Shown: piece after piece, positions 18,556-28,159 of the stretch
How the letters are laid out: each line of letters opens with the position of its first letter
Numbering within the stretch: the stretch's first letter is position 1
Assembly (NCBI GenBank): GCA_023132875.1
Contig: JAGLXN010000032.1
Coordinates: 1 to 43,237 of the forward strand
Length of the DNA: 43,237 nt
Origin: Candidatus Parcubacteria bacterium
GTDB lineage: Bacteria; Patescibacteriota; Minisyncoccia; JAHIHE01; JAGLIN01
Reading direction: 5' to 3'
Notes under the pieces: generated by a model
Seen by the model: only the letters and a program-made list of their open reading frames with translations
Told to the model about the DNA's origin: nothing
Database searches by the model: none
Position numbers and translations under genes: made by a program

Positions 18556-18592
18556 AAAGAAAGGCAAATATTCGCCTTTCTTTTTTTATAAT
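18556..18592 (+). terminator. Rho-independent terminator after pilin array
   Basis: AAAGAAAGGCAAATATTCGCCTTTCTTTTTTT. Confidence 0.88.
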
Positions 18593-18740
18593 TTAAAAGA
18601 GTAACAATAACACTGTTTTCTTAATACAAAAAATTGGCTTAATGCTTAAAAATTATGATTTGGATTTTTTGAGTTGTTGTTTTACGAGATAAAAGTTTTT
18701 ACCATTATTTTGTTAGTATAAAATATCATAATTTTATTCA

Positions 18741-18772
18741 AAAAAGAGAGATAAGTAGTTCTCTTTTTTTTG
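18741..18772. terminator. Bidirectional terminator-like hairpin
   Basis: AAAAAAGAGAGATAAGTAGTTCTCTTTTTTTT. Confidence 0.6.
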
Positions 18773-18787
18773 GTTGGATTGTAAAAC

Positions 18788-20026
18788 TTATTTAAACTTT
18801 TGATAAATTGTCATTAAGTTACATGAAGTATAAAATAAATAAGTGGCTATTAATGAAACTAAAGAACCTTTAACTCCATAATGAGGAATTAAAATAATGG
18901 AAAGCGAAATATTTAATAGTAAACTAACATTCATAAAAACTACTCTTTTCTTTATAAGTCCCATATAATCTGAAAATCTTACTAGAAAAGTGTTTATCCC
19001 TGCCAAAAAAAAGTATGCTATCCCAATTCTCAATAAACTAACTAAACTTAAATATTCACTTTCATAGAAATAGATAATCATATGCTTTGAAAAAATAAAA
19101 ATAAACGAGAGTATAAAAATATAAATAAGTATTAAAAAAATAAAGTATTTTGTAAAAATTCTGATCAATTTATCTTTATTTCCAGTATCAATTTCAGAAA
19201 AAAGAGGAGCGATTCCCATTCCGAGAGAGAGAGGAATTATATTTATTCCCCTGTTTAAATATTTTATAATACTGAATTCAGCAACCCAAGAAAAATTACC
19301 GAATATACTAAGAAGAATTACATTAACTTCCCTTAATAAAATACCAGATCCGGATGATAATAAAAAAAAGGAGGATTCTAAAAAAACTCCCTTTTCTAAT
19401 ATTACGGTTTTTTGATAACTGACTTTCTTAAAAAATAACCATCTAACAAAAGAAGAGCTTATTATCAAACCAATTAAGTAAGATAATAATAAATACTCAA
19501 TGGTAAAACTATATATTATTGGAATTAATAGTGCTATTACCGATACAAAATTTTTTACAAAACTTGAAATAGCTAAATATTTATTCCGATGTATAGCATT
19601 AAAAAAAGTATAAAAATCTAAATAATAAGTCAAAAAGCAAGCTATTGTAATTATAATCAGCCAAATATTATATGGAGATTTATCAAAAAATAAAAATAAC
19701 AAAATAGAAAATAGAATACATAAAATAAAATTAATTCTTCTAAAATATTTATAAGAGTTTACAGCAGGAGAAATATCTTTGGTTGTTTTGATTATTCTTG
19801 AAATTCTTCGGGCAATAGCTCTATTAAGTCCAAAATCAGTAAACACTTGAATGAATAATATTAAAGAAAGATAATAATTAAACTGTCCAAAAAAATCTTT
19901 TGTAACAATTAATGGAAGAGAAATAATAAAAAGACCAAAAAGAGCATCAAGCAAATTAGCAACAAATGCCCAAATAGTTTCTTTGTTGTTTTTTTTTATA
20001 ACCCAGTTTCTTAACTCCTCCTTCAT
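18788..20026 (-). CDS. polysaccharide flippase-like (Wzx/MOP superfamily) membrane protein
   Basis: About 12 TM, oligosaccharide flippase-like arrangement. Confidence 0.85.
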   Translation of the reverse strand: MKEELRNWVIKKNNKETIWAFVANLLDALFGLFIISLPLIVTKDFFGQFNYYLSLILFIQVFTDFGLNRAIARRISRIIKTTKDISPAVNSYKYFRRINFILCILFSILLFLFFDKSPYNIWLIIITIACFLTYYLDFYTFFNAIHRNKYLAISSFVKNFVSVIALLIPIIYSFTIEYLLLSYLIGLIISSSFVRWLFFKKVSYQKTVILEKGVFLESSFFLLSSGSGILLREVNVILLSIFGNFSWVAEFSIIKYLNRGINIIPLSLGMGIAPLFSEIDTGNKDKLIRIFTKYFIFLILIYIFILSFIFIFSKHMIIYFYESEYLSLVSLLRIGIAYFFLAGINTFLVRFSDYMGLIKKRVVFMNVSLLLNISLSIILIPHYGVKGSLVSLIATYLFYTSCNLMTIYQKFK

Positions 20027-20826
20027 AATTTATGATGCTTAATTATTTTTTTACTCCTTAAATGTTTCCAAAATTCTGGTTTGTTTAAACTATATTTATC
20101 TAAACAATTCAGAATCTTTTTTTTATTCTCTCCATAATCCTTCAACATTTTATTTAATAATGTAAACTTATCAAAGTTCTTAAAATAAATTTCGGAATCA
20201 GAATAATCAATAAAATAAACCTTGCCGCTTATTAAATATATGTTATCTGGAGTAAGATCGCCATGAATTAAGCATTTATTTTTTGATCCGTATAGAATAT
20301 TGAGTGAAAAGGAGATTTTTTCAAAAATATTAAAAATTTGCTTTTTTGAGTATTTGCCATGTTTTATTTCTATAGACAAACTGGGCACTTTTATAAAAAA
20401 ACATTCTGTAAAATTTTTATGGAAAATAAAAGATGGAAGATTTATTGCTGTATCATTGTTATAATATTCTGAAAAATATTTTAATTCTCTTTCAAGAATA
20501 TTTTTATTGTCAAACTTCTTCTTAATTACCAGTTTTTTATGAGTATCTTTACTTAAAGTAACTACACTTGGATAATTTCCCGTTCCAATTCTTTTAATTA
20601 AAAATTTGTTATTAAAATTTTTTGAAAATAACAAATTTATTTTAAGCTTAAAAAACACTAAAGCAATAATATAAATAAAGGATTCAAAAAAGAAGAGCAG
20701 TATTTTTGGTTTAAATACTGGGCGAAATAAAAAAAATCTATAAAAGATTTTAAATGTTTCAAAATCATTTCTGATTAAATATTCATTTTCAACTAATTTT
20801 GCAACTTTTAACTTTAGATATTTCAT
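20023..20826 (-). CDS. protein-kinase-like fold (LPS kinase/WaaP-like) enzyme
   Basis: KRIGTGNYPSVV..KKLVIKKKF and CLIHGDLTPDNIYL..VYFIDYSD. Confidence 0.75.
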   Translation of the reverse strand: MKYLKLKVAKLVENEYLIRNDFETFKIFYRFFLFRPVFKPKILLFFFESFIYIIALVFFKLKINLLFSKNFNNKFLIKRIGTGNYPSVVTLSKDTHKKLVIKKKFDNKNILERELKYFSEYYNNDTAINLPSFIFHKNFTECFFIKVPSLSIEIKHGKYSKKQIFNIFEKISFSLNILYGSKNKCLIHGDLTPDNIYLISGKVYFIDYSDSEIYFKNFDKFTLLNKMLKDYGENKKKILNCLDKYSLNKPEFWKHLRSKKIIKHHKL

Positions 20827-21982
20827 TTGGTAAACACTTAAAAATTTTCTCTGTTACTCTTTTCGCAATTTCTTCTTGTGAATATTTGCTTGTGTCAATA
20901 GATATATAATTTATATCGTTTTTTTTTCTTTCAAAAGCATCTTGCACTTGTTTTATATTTATAATACTAATTTCTGGTTTTCTTTGATACAATATTTCTG
21001 GTGAAGCTGTCAAATAGAATATTAAATTAACTTTCGGAGTTAAACAATAAAATAGTTTATACAAAAAATTATTTTTCGCCCTTATTAATCTATCATAGAA
21101 AAAGCGATCAAAAATAATAATATTTTTATTAGAGATTATCAATTTAAAATAACGAATGTGTAATTCTAAGTAAAATATTGCTAAACTAAAAAATCCAAAT
21201 TTTTTTATCTTACGGCTGTTATCTAAATACGGATTTTTTTTAGGTTTAGTAACGCTTTCATAAATCGCTATTGGAAAAATCTTAAAATTTTTCCATCCCA
21301 TATATTCTACCGCGACTTTCAAACATTTTATTTTTTTCTTTAACTCCACGATAGCAGAAGATTTACCGGAACCATCAACACCAATAAAAACAACTTTTAC
21401 TTTTTTCCCTGGCGGAAAATTTCCAAAAATTTTATACAGTATGAATTTTTTAATGTTTTTTCTTATCAATGCTTTTTTAATTATAATTGGATTTTTAACT
21501 TTTTTAATTGATAATTGTAATTTATCAGACAAAAAATCTGTAGGAATATCGTTATTATTAAGATATCTTATTATTCTTTCTTTTTTTGATTTAAAAAACA
21601 TAAAACCTAAATACCTATCCAAATAACAATAATTATTATTTAAAACATAAATATTCTGATTTAAGAAAGAAACAGAATTATTTTCAATTTTGTTAAAAGC
21701 AATTTTAAAAACACCGCAATATTCCAATCCATCAATATGAAAATCTAATAAATTCAATGCTCCTGTTTTTTTATCCAGCCGGATTACAAAGATATGGTTG
21801 TTAAAAAATAATTTTTTTCTGACTATCTTATAATTCTTAGGAAAATTTATTTTATGAAAATCTAATTTTGATATAACAATATCTATATCTCTGTCTTCTG
21901 GTAATATTTTATGCTTAAGATATATTTTTTCTAAGCTTAACTCTTTTCTAATATCAAATAAAGTTTCTTTATCGTTTTTCAT
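20789..21982 (-). CDS. fusion: N-terminal nucleotidyltransferase-like region + C-terminal thymidylate-kinase-like P-loop kinase
   Basis: EDRDIDIVI at N-term; VVFIGVDGSGKSSAIVEL Walker A, IIIFDRFFYDRL in C-term. Confidence 0.7.
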   Translation of the reverse strand: MKNDKETLFDIRKELSLEKIYLKHKILPEDRDIDIVISKLDFHKINFPKNYKIVRKKLFFNNHIFVIRLDKKTGALNLLDFHIDGLEYCGVFKIAFNKIENNSVSFLNQNIYVLNNNYCYLDRYLGFMFFKSKKERIIRYLNNNDIPTDFLSDKLQLSIKKVKNPIIIKKALIRKNIKKFILYKIFGNFPPGKKVKVVFIGVDGSGKSSAIVELKKKIKCLKVAVEYMGWKNFKIFPIAIYESVTKPKKNPYLDNSRKIKKFGFFSLAIFYLELHIRYFKLIISNKNIIIFDRFFYDRLIRAKNNFLYKLFYCLTPKVNLIFYLTASPEILYQRKPEISIINIKQVQDAFERKKNDINYISIDTSKYSQEEIAKRVTEKIFKCLPNEISKVKSCKIS

Positions 21983-23147
21983 TATGTTTGCTTATATTCA
22001 TATAAATTTTCGATGTTTCATCAACCATTTTCTCTACTGAAAAATATTTCGCTGTTTTCAATCCATTTTCTACAAACTTTTTTCTTATATTATTATTATC
22101 TAACAAAATAGAAATTTTATCAGCCAAATTTTTATAATCTTTTTTATTTATTAAAAATCCATTCTTATCGTCTTTGATTAGCTCTTTTGTTCCTCCAACG
22201 TTTCCTCCAATTACAGGAGTTCCGCAAACCATTGCTTCTAAAAATGTTATACCAAAACCCTCTCTTAAAGATGGCATGACATAAATTGAAGCTTTTTTCA
22301 TTTTATCCAAAACATATTCATTTGATTTTCTACCCTTAAATTCTACTCGTTTTTTTAAACCCATTTTATCTATAAAACCTTCAAGATATTCCTGATTTAT
22401 GTCTTGTCCAATAATAATAATTTGTAAATCAGAATATTTTTCTTTTATCAAAGAGAAAGCTTTAAATAAAGTAATAACGCCTTTCCTTTGTAAATTATTC
22501 CCTATTATCAAAATAAATTTTTCTTTTTTACTTTTGTGATTTTCAAAATTTAAAGAAATTCCATTATAAACAACCAGCGTTTTTATCTTGTCTATTTTAT
22601 AAACATCAACTATCTTTTTTTGAACATGGCCAGAAACAGAAATTATAAAATCCAGATTTTTTAAACAAATTTTTTCTATTATATTAACAAAATTATAATA
22701 AAAATACCTTTTAATCCAGTCATTATATAATTTTTTATAGAAGAATGGGTTGCAATTAGCTTCCATAAAAGTATAATCATGCATTGTCCCAATTATTACG
22801 GCTCTATTTTTCTTATAATGAAAAAGGTTAGTCCAAAAAAATTCTCTTGCGTCGGTAAAATGAATAATATCAATTTTTTCTTTTTTTATTAACCTTTTTA
22901 ATGCAAGAAAAAACTGAAAAGACAAAGTAAACCAATTTCCATGAGATGGATCGCATTTACATCTTTTTATTTCTATTAATTTGACATTTAGACTTATAAA
23001 CTCCCTTTTTTTTTCTTTCGGACATATAACAGTAACTTTATGTCCTTGCTCCGCGACTGAATTTATCAAGTTTGTAGAATAAGTCCCAACTCCGCTTGCA
23101 AAATTACCGTACTGCTGAGTTAAATAACATATATTTAGCTTTTTCAT
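21969..23147 (-). CDS. glycosyltransferase family 4-type
   Basis: GVGTYSTNL; SLREGFGITFLEAMVCGTPVIGG. Confidence 0.95.
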   Translation of the reverse strand: MKKLNICYLTQQYGNFASGVGTYSTNLINSVAEQGHKVTVICPKEKKREFISLNVKLIEIKRCKCDPSHGNWFTLSFQFFLALKRLIKKEKIDIIHFTDAREFFWTNLFHYKKNRAVIIGTMHDYTFMEANCNPFFYKKLYNDWIKRYFYYNFVNIIEKICLKNLDFIISVSGHVQKKIVDVYKIDKIKTLVVYNGISLNFENHKSKKEKFILIIGNNLQRKGVITLFKAFSLIKEKYSDLQIIIIGQDINQEYLEGFIDKMGLKKRVEFKGRKSNEYVLDKMKKASIYVMPSLREGFGITFLEAMVCGTPVIGGNVGGTKELIKDDKNGFLINKKDYKNLADKISILLDNNNIRKKFVENGLKTAKYFSVEKMVDETSKIYMNISKHNEKR

Positions 23148-23171
23148 TATTATATTTTATTTGCCTTTCAA

Positions 23172-24323
23172 TTATTTTTTCAAATCAATAATTATATCTG
23201 CAACCATTTTTCCTATTTTCTCAGAGTTTAAATCTTTTTGAAAAAGAAAATAACTATTTTCAGCTATTTTATTTTTTAATTCGTTGTCATTCTTTATTTC
23301 CAAAATCGCATTCTTTAAAGATTCCGCATTCCTATTTTCACAAAGCAAAATATTTTCCTTATCTGTAAATAATTCTCTTATCGCAGAAGAATCACCAGTA
23401 ATTACGGCTTTTTTACAAGCAATCGCCTGAAAAACCTTGTTTGGAATAACTCTTGACGATTTATTTGTGCCTCCGAAAATTCCTAAAATTACATCGGCTT
23501 TATTTATTTCATTTATCAGTTCATTGTACTCTATCCACTTTACAAAATCAATATTTTTAATCTTTAATTTTTTTCTTAAATTCATTATTTCCTCATCAAG
23601 CTGTCCGCTTCCAATTATCTTAATTTTAACACTTTTATCCTCATTTTCTAAAAATTTTGCGGCTTTTATAATATATTCAAGCCCATGAAGCGGGATATAT
23701 TTTCCGATAAATAAAACCGTAAAAACTCCTCCTAATCTCCCCTTATCGGAGGGGGAACATCGCGGAAAAAAAATATCTTCATCGGCTCCGACCCAAACTC
23801 TCTTAAATTTGCTTTTATCTAAGCTAAATAAGTTGCTTATGTAATTTATATGCTCATTTGTGTCAAAAATAATTATATCAGCCATTTTGAAAGAAAATCT
23901 ATCAATGTAGAATAGAAGCTTAGCAAATAGATTATTTTTACTGGAAAGACCTCTATCAGCAATCACCGTATCATAGAGAGATACAAGAGGAACGAATAAT
24001 ATTTTAGGCTTATTTTTTTTGAATAATAATAACGCTTTAAGAAAAAAAATGTCCAGTTGTCCGATATATCCGACAATAATCACATTAACATTTCTGCACT
24101 TAGAAAAAAACACAAAACAAAGCCTTGCGTAAGCAGATACTAAACCAACAGCCAGCTTAAACATAGAAAATAATTTTAAAAAATTGCCGTGCTTATTTCT
24201 ATATTTTTCCCATAAAGAAACATGGCATTCAACAATGTCTATGCCATTTTTCTTTAATCCCTTTATTATTATACGATTTGAGGGATAATTCTTTTCATAT
24301 GTTCCAAAAAAACATACCTTCAT
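23172..24323 (-). CDS. glycosyltransferase family 4-type
   Basis: VLFIGKYIPLHGLEYIIKAAK; VIPNKVFQAIACKKAVITGDS. Confidence 0.88.
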   Translation of the reverse strand: MKVCFFGTYEKNYPSNRIIIKGLKKNGIDIVECHVSLWEKYRNKHGNFLKLFSMFKLAVGLVSAYARLCFVFFSKCRNVNVIIVGYIGQLDIFFLKALLLFKKNKPKILFVPLVSLYDTVIADRGLSSKNNLFAKLLFYIDRFSFKMADIIIFDTNEHINYISNLFSLDKSKFKRVWVGADEDIFFPRCSPSDKGRLGGVFTVLFIGKYIPLHGLEYIIKAAKFLENEDKSVKIKIIGSGQLDEEIMNLRKKLKIKNIDFVKWIEYNELINEINKADVILGIFGGTNKSSRVIPNKVFQAIACKKAVITGDSSAIRELFTDKENILLCENRNAESLKNAILEIKNDNELKNKIAENSYFLFQKDLNSEKIGKMVADIIIDLKK

Positions 24324-24325
24324 AA

Positions 24326-25276
24326 TTAACTTTTTATAATTTTCTTAATCTTTAGTGATTCATCTTCTTTGGCATAATTTTTAACAAACATTTCTCCGAT
24401 CAACCCTAAAGATATAAGCTGAACGCCAACCATTATAAGAAGAATTCCGGCAATAAAAAGAGGCAATCTGTTTTGAATTGAACCAAAGACAAGTCGCAAA
24501 TAAGTTATATACAAACTAATGGCAAATCCAGATCCAAAAGCCACGGTACCCAATCCTCCGAAAAAGTGAGCTGGTCTTTTGAAATACTTAGTCAAAACCA
24601 TAACTGTAAGCAAGTCTAAAAAACCATTTAAAAATCTAATTGGACCGTATTTAGATTTTCCGAACTTTCTTTTTCTGTGATGAATAGGAATTTCAGCTAT
24701 TTTATATCCTTGATTTCTGGCTATAACGGGAATATACCGGTGAAGCTGACCGTATAAATCCAGACCTTTAGCAACTTCGCTCTTATATGCTTTAAAACCG
24801 CAATTAAAATCATGAAGCTGGACTCTGGAAAATAAAGAAGTAACAAAATTAAAAAATTTTGAACTTGTATTCTTTATAAACGAGTCTTTACGATTTTGTT
24901 TCCAACCAGATACAAGATCATAACCCTCGTTTATTTTAGCGATAAAATTCGAAATTTCTTTCGGATCGTCTTGAAGATCGGCATCCATTGTAAAAATAAT
25001 TTTCCCGCGCGCCTCGCTAAAACCAGCTTCTAATGCTGAAGCTTTTCCAAAATTAGACCTAAATTGAATTCCTCTGATATGAACATAATCGTCCTGAAAT
25101 AGCTTCTCAATAACTTCCTGTGTTTTGTCACTACTTCCGTCATTTACAATTATTATTTCATAATCACCAGTAATATTTTTCATAACAGAAGTTATCTCAT
25201 CGCGTAGTAACGGCAAATTTTCAGCTTCATTATAAGCGGGAATAATTATGGATATTTCTTTTTTATTATTGTTCAT
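24326..25276 (-). CDS. GT2 family (DPM1/ArnC-like) membrane glycosyltransferase
   Basis: SIIIPAYNEAENLP, MDADLQDDP, two C-terminal TM; start trimmed to MNNNKK. Confidence 0.93.
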   Translation of the reverse strand: MNNNKKEISIIIPAYNEAENLPLLRDEITSVMKNITGDYEIIIVNDGSSDKTQEVIEKLFQDDYVHIRGIQFRSNFGKASALEAGFSEARGKIIFTMDADLQDDPKEISNFIAKINEGYDLVSGWKQNRKDSFIKNTSSKFFNFVTSLFSRVQLHDFNCGFKAYKSEVAKGLDLYGQLHRYIPVIARNQGYKIAEIPIHHRKRKFGKSKYGPIRFLNGFLDLLTVMVLTKYFKRPAHFFGGLGTVAFGSGFAISLYITYLRLVFGSIQNRLPLFIAGILLIMVGVQLISLGLIGEMFVKNYAKEDESLKIKKIIKS

Positions 25277-25328
25277 TATATACAGTATTATTTTAAATTT
25301 GTACAAAATTTTGTTATTCTAAGCCTAA

Positions 25329-25511
25329 TTGTCATCCTGAACTTGTTTCAGGATCTTTGTTGTTTTGGGTTTAATTTATATTTATAATGCTAAAAGTTAT
25401 ATTACAGCTATTGTGTTTTCAATTTAATAAAAACTTATGATGTTTTGTAGGTTTGTTTAACATAATAGTCAGTAGATTCTGATCCCGAAATACTTCGGGA
25501 CAGAATGACAA
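25329..25511. repeat. MITE-like dispersed repeat (TTGTCATCCTGAAC...)
   Basis: Inverted ends TTGTCATCCTGA / CAGAATGACAA, plus inner hairpins CCTGAACTTGTTTCAGG and CCCGAAATACTTCGGG. Confidence 0.7.
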
Positions 25512-25586
25512 CTTTTTGCAGATGAGTTGAAATAAGAAAACTCTAAATTCACAATATCTTAAATATTCAAATTCCTTAGCAATAAA

Positions 25587-27227
25587 TCATTTATTAAATG
25601 ACAGTCTAAATATTTTAATTGGTTTAATAGAATCATCTTCATAAAAAAGCTCGATATTCTCAGAATATTCATCTAAGCTCGCTAATTCTTCATAATTTCC
25701 CCTTATTCCAAGATATCTCTTGTCAATTATAATATAGCTAACATTTTGAGCTTTGGCAAATTTTATTACATTTTCAGCAGATGTGTATGGAATTCCAGCG
25801 CCTCTTGTCTTGCTTTGAGAGTAAAAAGAAATAAACGGTTTCCTGGACATTATAATATCTTCTTTTGAATTATAAGATGGATTATTTTTCAGGCATTCAC
25901 CTGCGATCTTATGTTCTGTCGGATAATTAAAAGTAAAATGCAAATAATATGAGATAGCTCCAATAAAATTAACAAAAATTAATATCACAACCAACAATCT
26001 TAGAGCCGTAAAAAAATGTCTGATGTTAAACCTTATACCTTTGACTGTTAATAAAATGGATTTAGTGCACAAAGAACAGCCAACTGAAGCTAATAAAATT
26101 ATAAATATCATTACTTGAAGAATATATCTGCTTTCAATGTGAAATATCGGAAAAACTGATAAAAAAACAATTGGAAAGAACGACAATATGAATATTTTTT
26201 TAAACAACTTTTTTGCCATAAGTGAAAAAAATAAAAGCGCGCTGATTGGAATCAGAAAAATATCAACTGAATACATATCAATCAATATTTTAATTTCAGA
26301 TAAAATTCCTTTCATATATCTATCCAAAAAATCAGTTGGATTGTTAAAAATATATTCTTTTAGGCTGACATTTGCAAATTCTTCAGAAAGTTTGATAGAA
26401 TTAGTTTTCTCATCATAATTTGAAAAAGTTTGCTCGTAAAAAATAGCATCGTCTTTATTTATTTTTCCAAAATCTTTTCCATCAAGAATTGCGCCTGTTA
26501 TTAGATTTGGAGCTGATTTGGCGGTCAGACTGACTTCTCCAGTATGCTGATATAAAAAAAATATATATGGAGCAATAATAAGAACAAAGGAAAAAACAAC
26601 AATCAAAAAACTTTCCATTGCTTTTTTTGTTCCCAATTTCCTTTTTTTAAAAATAAAAAGTAAAAATGGAAAAGCTAAAAAAATTATCCCCTCAGGCTTA
26701 ATTAAATAAGCATATCCTATAACAAAACCTAACATAACAGCCAGCCAAATTTTATATTGATCTAGAAGCTTTAAATATATATAAATTATCAATAAAATAA
26801 AAAATAAATACAACGATTCAGACCAGCTTTCATTAGACAATATTATAAACATATGATGAGTCGCCGCGAAAAAAGCGGCAAAAAGTCCGGCTGTTTTGTT
26901 AAACATTTTTTTTCCAACCAGATAAAAAAGATAGACTGCTAAAAAACCAAAAATAAAAGAAATAAATCTGGCAGAAAAAAGCAGATTATCAAAAAAGTAG
27001 TCTGCAATTCCTATAAAAACTGGATACCCCGGAGAAAATATAGTTTCTGGATTGCCAAAAACTTCATATTTTCCGTTTTCAATCAGATTTTTTCCCGCTA
27101 TTGCGTATCTCACTCCGTCAGTAGTGATAAACCCTTCCTGAGAAAAAAAATAAAGCCTTGAGAAAAAAGCTACGGATAGAATTAGAATAAGTATTATTGT
27201 ATTACTATGCTTTTTAAAATAATTCAT
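25587..27227 (-). CDS. GT39/ArnT-like GT-C membrane glycosyltransferase
   Basis: Multi-TM, FITTDGVRYAIAGKNL near the first luminal loop, FSPGYPVFIG. Confidence 0.85.
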   Translation of the reverse strand: MNYFKKHSNTIILILILSVAFFSRLYFFSQEGFITTDGVRYAIAGKNLIENGKYEVFGNPETIFSPGYPVFIGIADYFFDNLLFSARFISFIFGFLAVYLFYLVGKKMFNKTAGLFAAFFAATHHMFIILSNESWSESLYLFFILLIIYIYLKLLDQYKIWLAVMLGFVIGYAYLIKPEGIIFLAFPFLLFIFKKRKLGTKKAMESFLIVVFSFVLIIAPYIFFLYQHTGEVSLTAKSAPNLITGAILDGKDFGKINKDDAIFYEQTFSNYDEKTNSIKLSEEFANVSLKEYIFNNPTDFLDRYMKGILSEIKILIDMYSVDIFLIPISALLFFSLMAKKLFKKIFILSFFPIVFLSVFPIFHIESRYILQVMIFIILLASVGCSLCTKSILLTVKGIRFNIRHFFTALRLLVVILIFVNFIGAISYYLHFTFNYPTEHKIAGECLKNNPSYNSKEDIIMSRKPFISFYSQSKTRGAGIPYTSAENVIKFAKAQNVSYIIIDKRYLGIRGNYEELASLDEYSENIELFYEDDSIKPIKIFRLSFNK

Positions 27228-27958
27228 TATTTATTATATTTTTTCGTTAATAGATTTATCTTTATTTTTAAGAGTTCTTTAAAGGTAAATAAATAATCCT
27301 TGTAACGCACTCTTGTTTCTTTTCTGTTTTCCCAAATCACGGGAACAGTTTTTATTTTATATCCAAATTTATTTGCAATGGCTAATATTTCAATATCAAA
27401 ACCCCAACGATCAATTGTTAGTTTTGGAAAAATATTTTTTACAAAATTAGACGAAAAACATTTAAAACCGCACTGTGTATCGCTTATTTTGGATACTACG
27501 AAGAGTTTTATTAATTTATTTCCAATATTCCCAAACAATTCTTTATAAAACGGCTGGTGCTTTTTAATTTTACTATTTTTAAGCGCCCTGTTTCCTATTA
27601 TAATATCACAACCATTTTCTAAAAATGGAATAAAGTTTGCAAATTGATCTATGCTCGTTGAATTATCAGCATCCATAAATAATCTAAATTTTCCTTTTGC
27701 AAACAGCATCCCCCTTTTTACGGAATATCCTTTGCCTCGATTTTTATCATTTTTAATAATAGCCAAATTCTTAAAATCTGATTGTAGGCTTTTGACTATA
27801 GAAAATGTTTTGTCTCCTGAACCATCATCTACGACAACTATTTCATAATTATATTTTTGTTCAGAAAGAAAATTTTCTATTTCAATCAAAGTGCTTTTTA
27901 TTAATTTTTCTTCATTATATGCCGGCATAACCACCGATAAATATATTTCTTCTTTCAT
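27227..27958 (-). CDS. GT2 family (dolichyl-phosphate glucose synthase-like) glycosyltransferase
   Basis: SVVMPAYNEEKLI, MDADNSTSIDQF, DTQCGFKCF. Confidence 0.95.
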   Translation of the reverse strand: MKEEIYLSVVMPAYNEEKLIKSTLIEIENFLSEQKYNYEIVVVDDGSGDKTFSIVKSLQSDFKNLAIIKNDKNRGKGYSVKRGMLFAKGKFRLFMDADNSTSIDQFANFIPFLENGCDIIIGNRALKNSKIKKHQPFYKELFGNIGNKLIKLFVVSKISDTQCGFKCFSSNFVKNIFPKLTIDRWGFDIEILAIANKFGYKIKTVPVIWENRKETRVRYKDYLFTFKELLKIKINLLTKKYNK

Positions 27959-27982
27959 TGCTTTATTTTAATATTACCTTGA

Positions 27983-28107
27983 ATTACGGAACTCTTACAA
28001 TTTGTTCGTTTAGTGTGAATATTAGCTCAATTAGTGTTTATTATAGAAGGCACTAATAAAACTAATATTTACACGAAGGTAACTAAAACTAAAATTTCGT
28101 AATCCAA
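27983..28107. repeat. Imperfect intergenic inverted repeat
   Basis: GTGTGAATATTAG...ATTAGTG vs CACTAATAAAACTAATATTTACAC. Confidence 0.65.
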
Positions 28108-28159
28108 AGAAATTAGTTAAACCATAGAACAATACAACAATTTTATTCTTCAATTTTAC

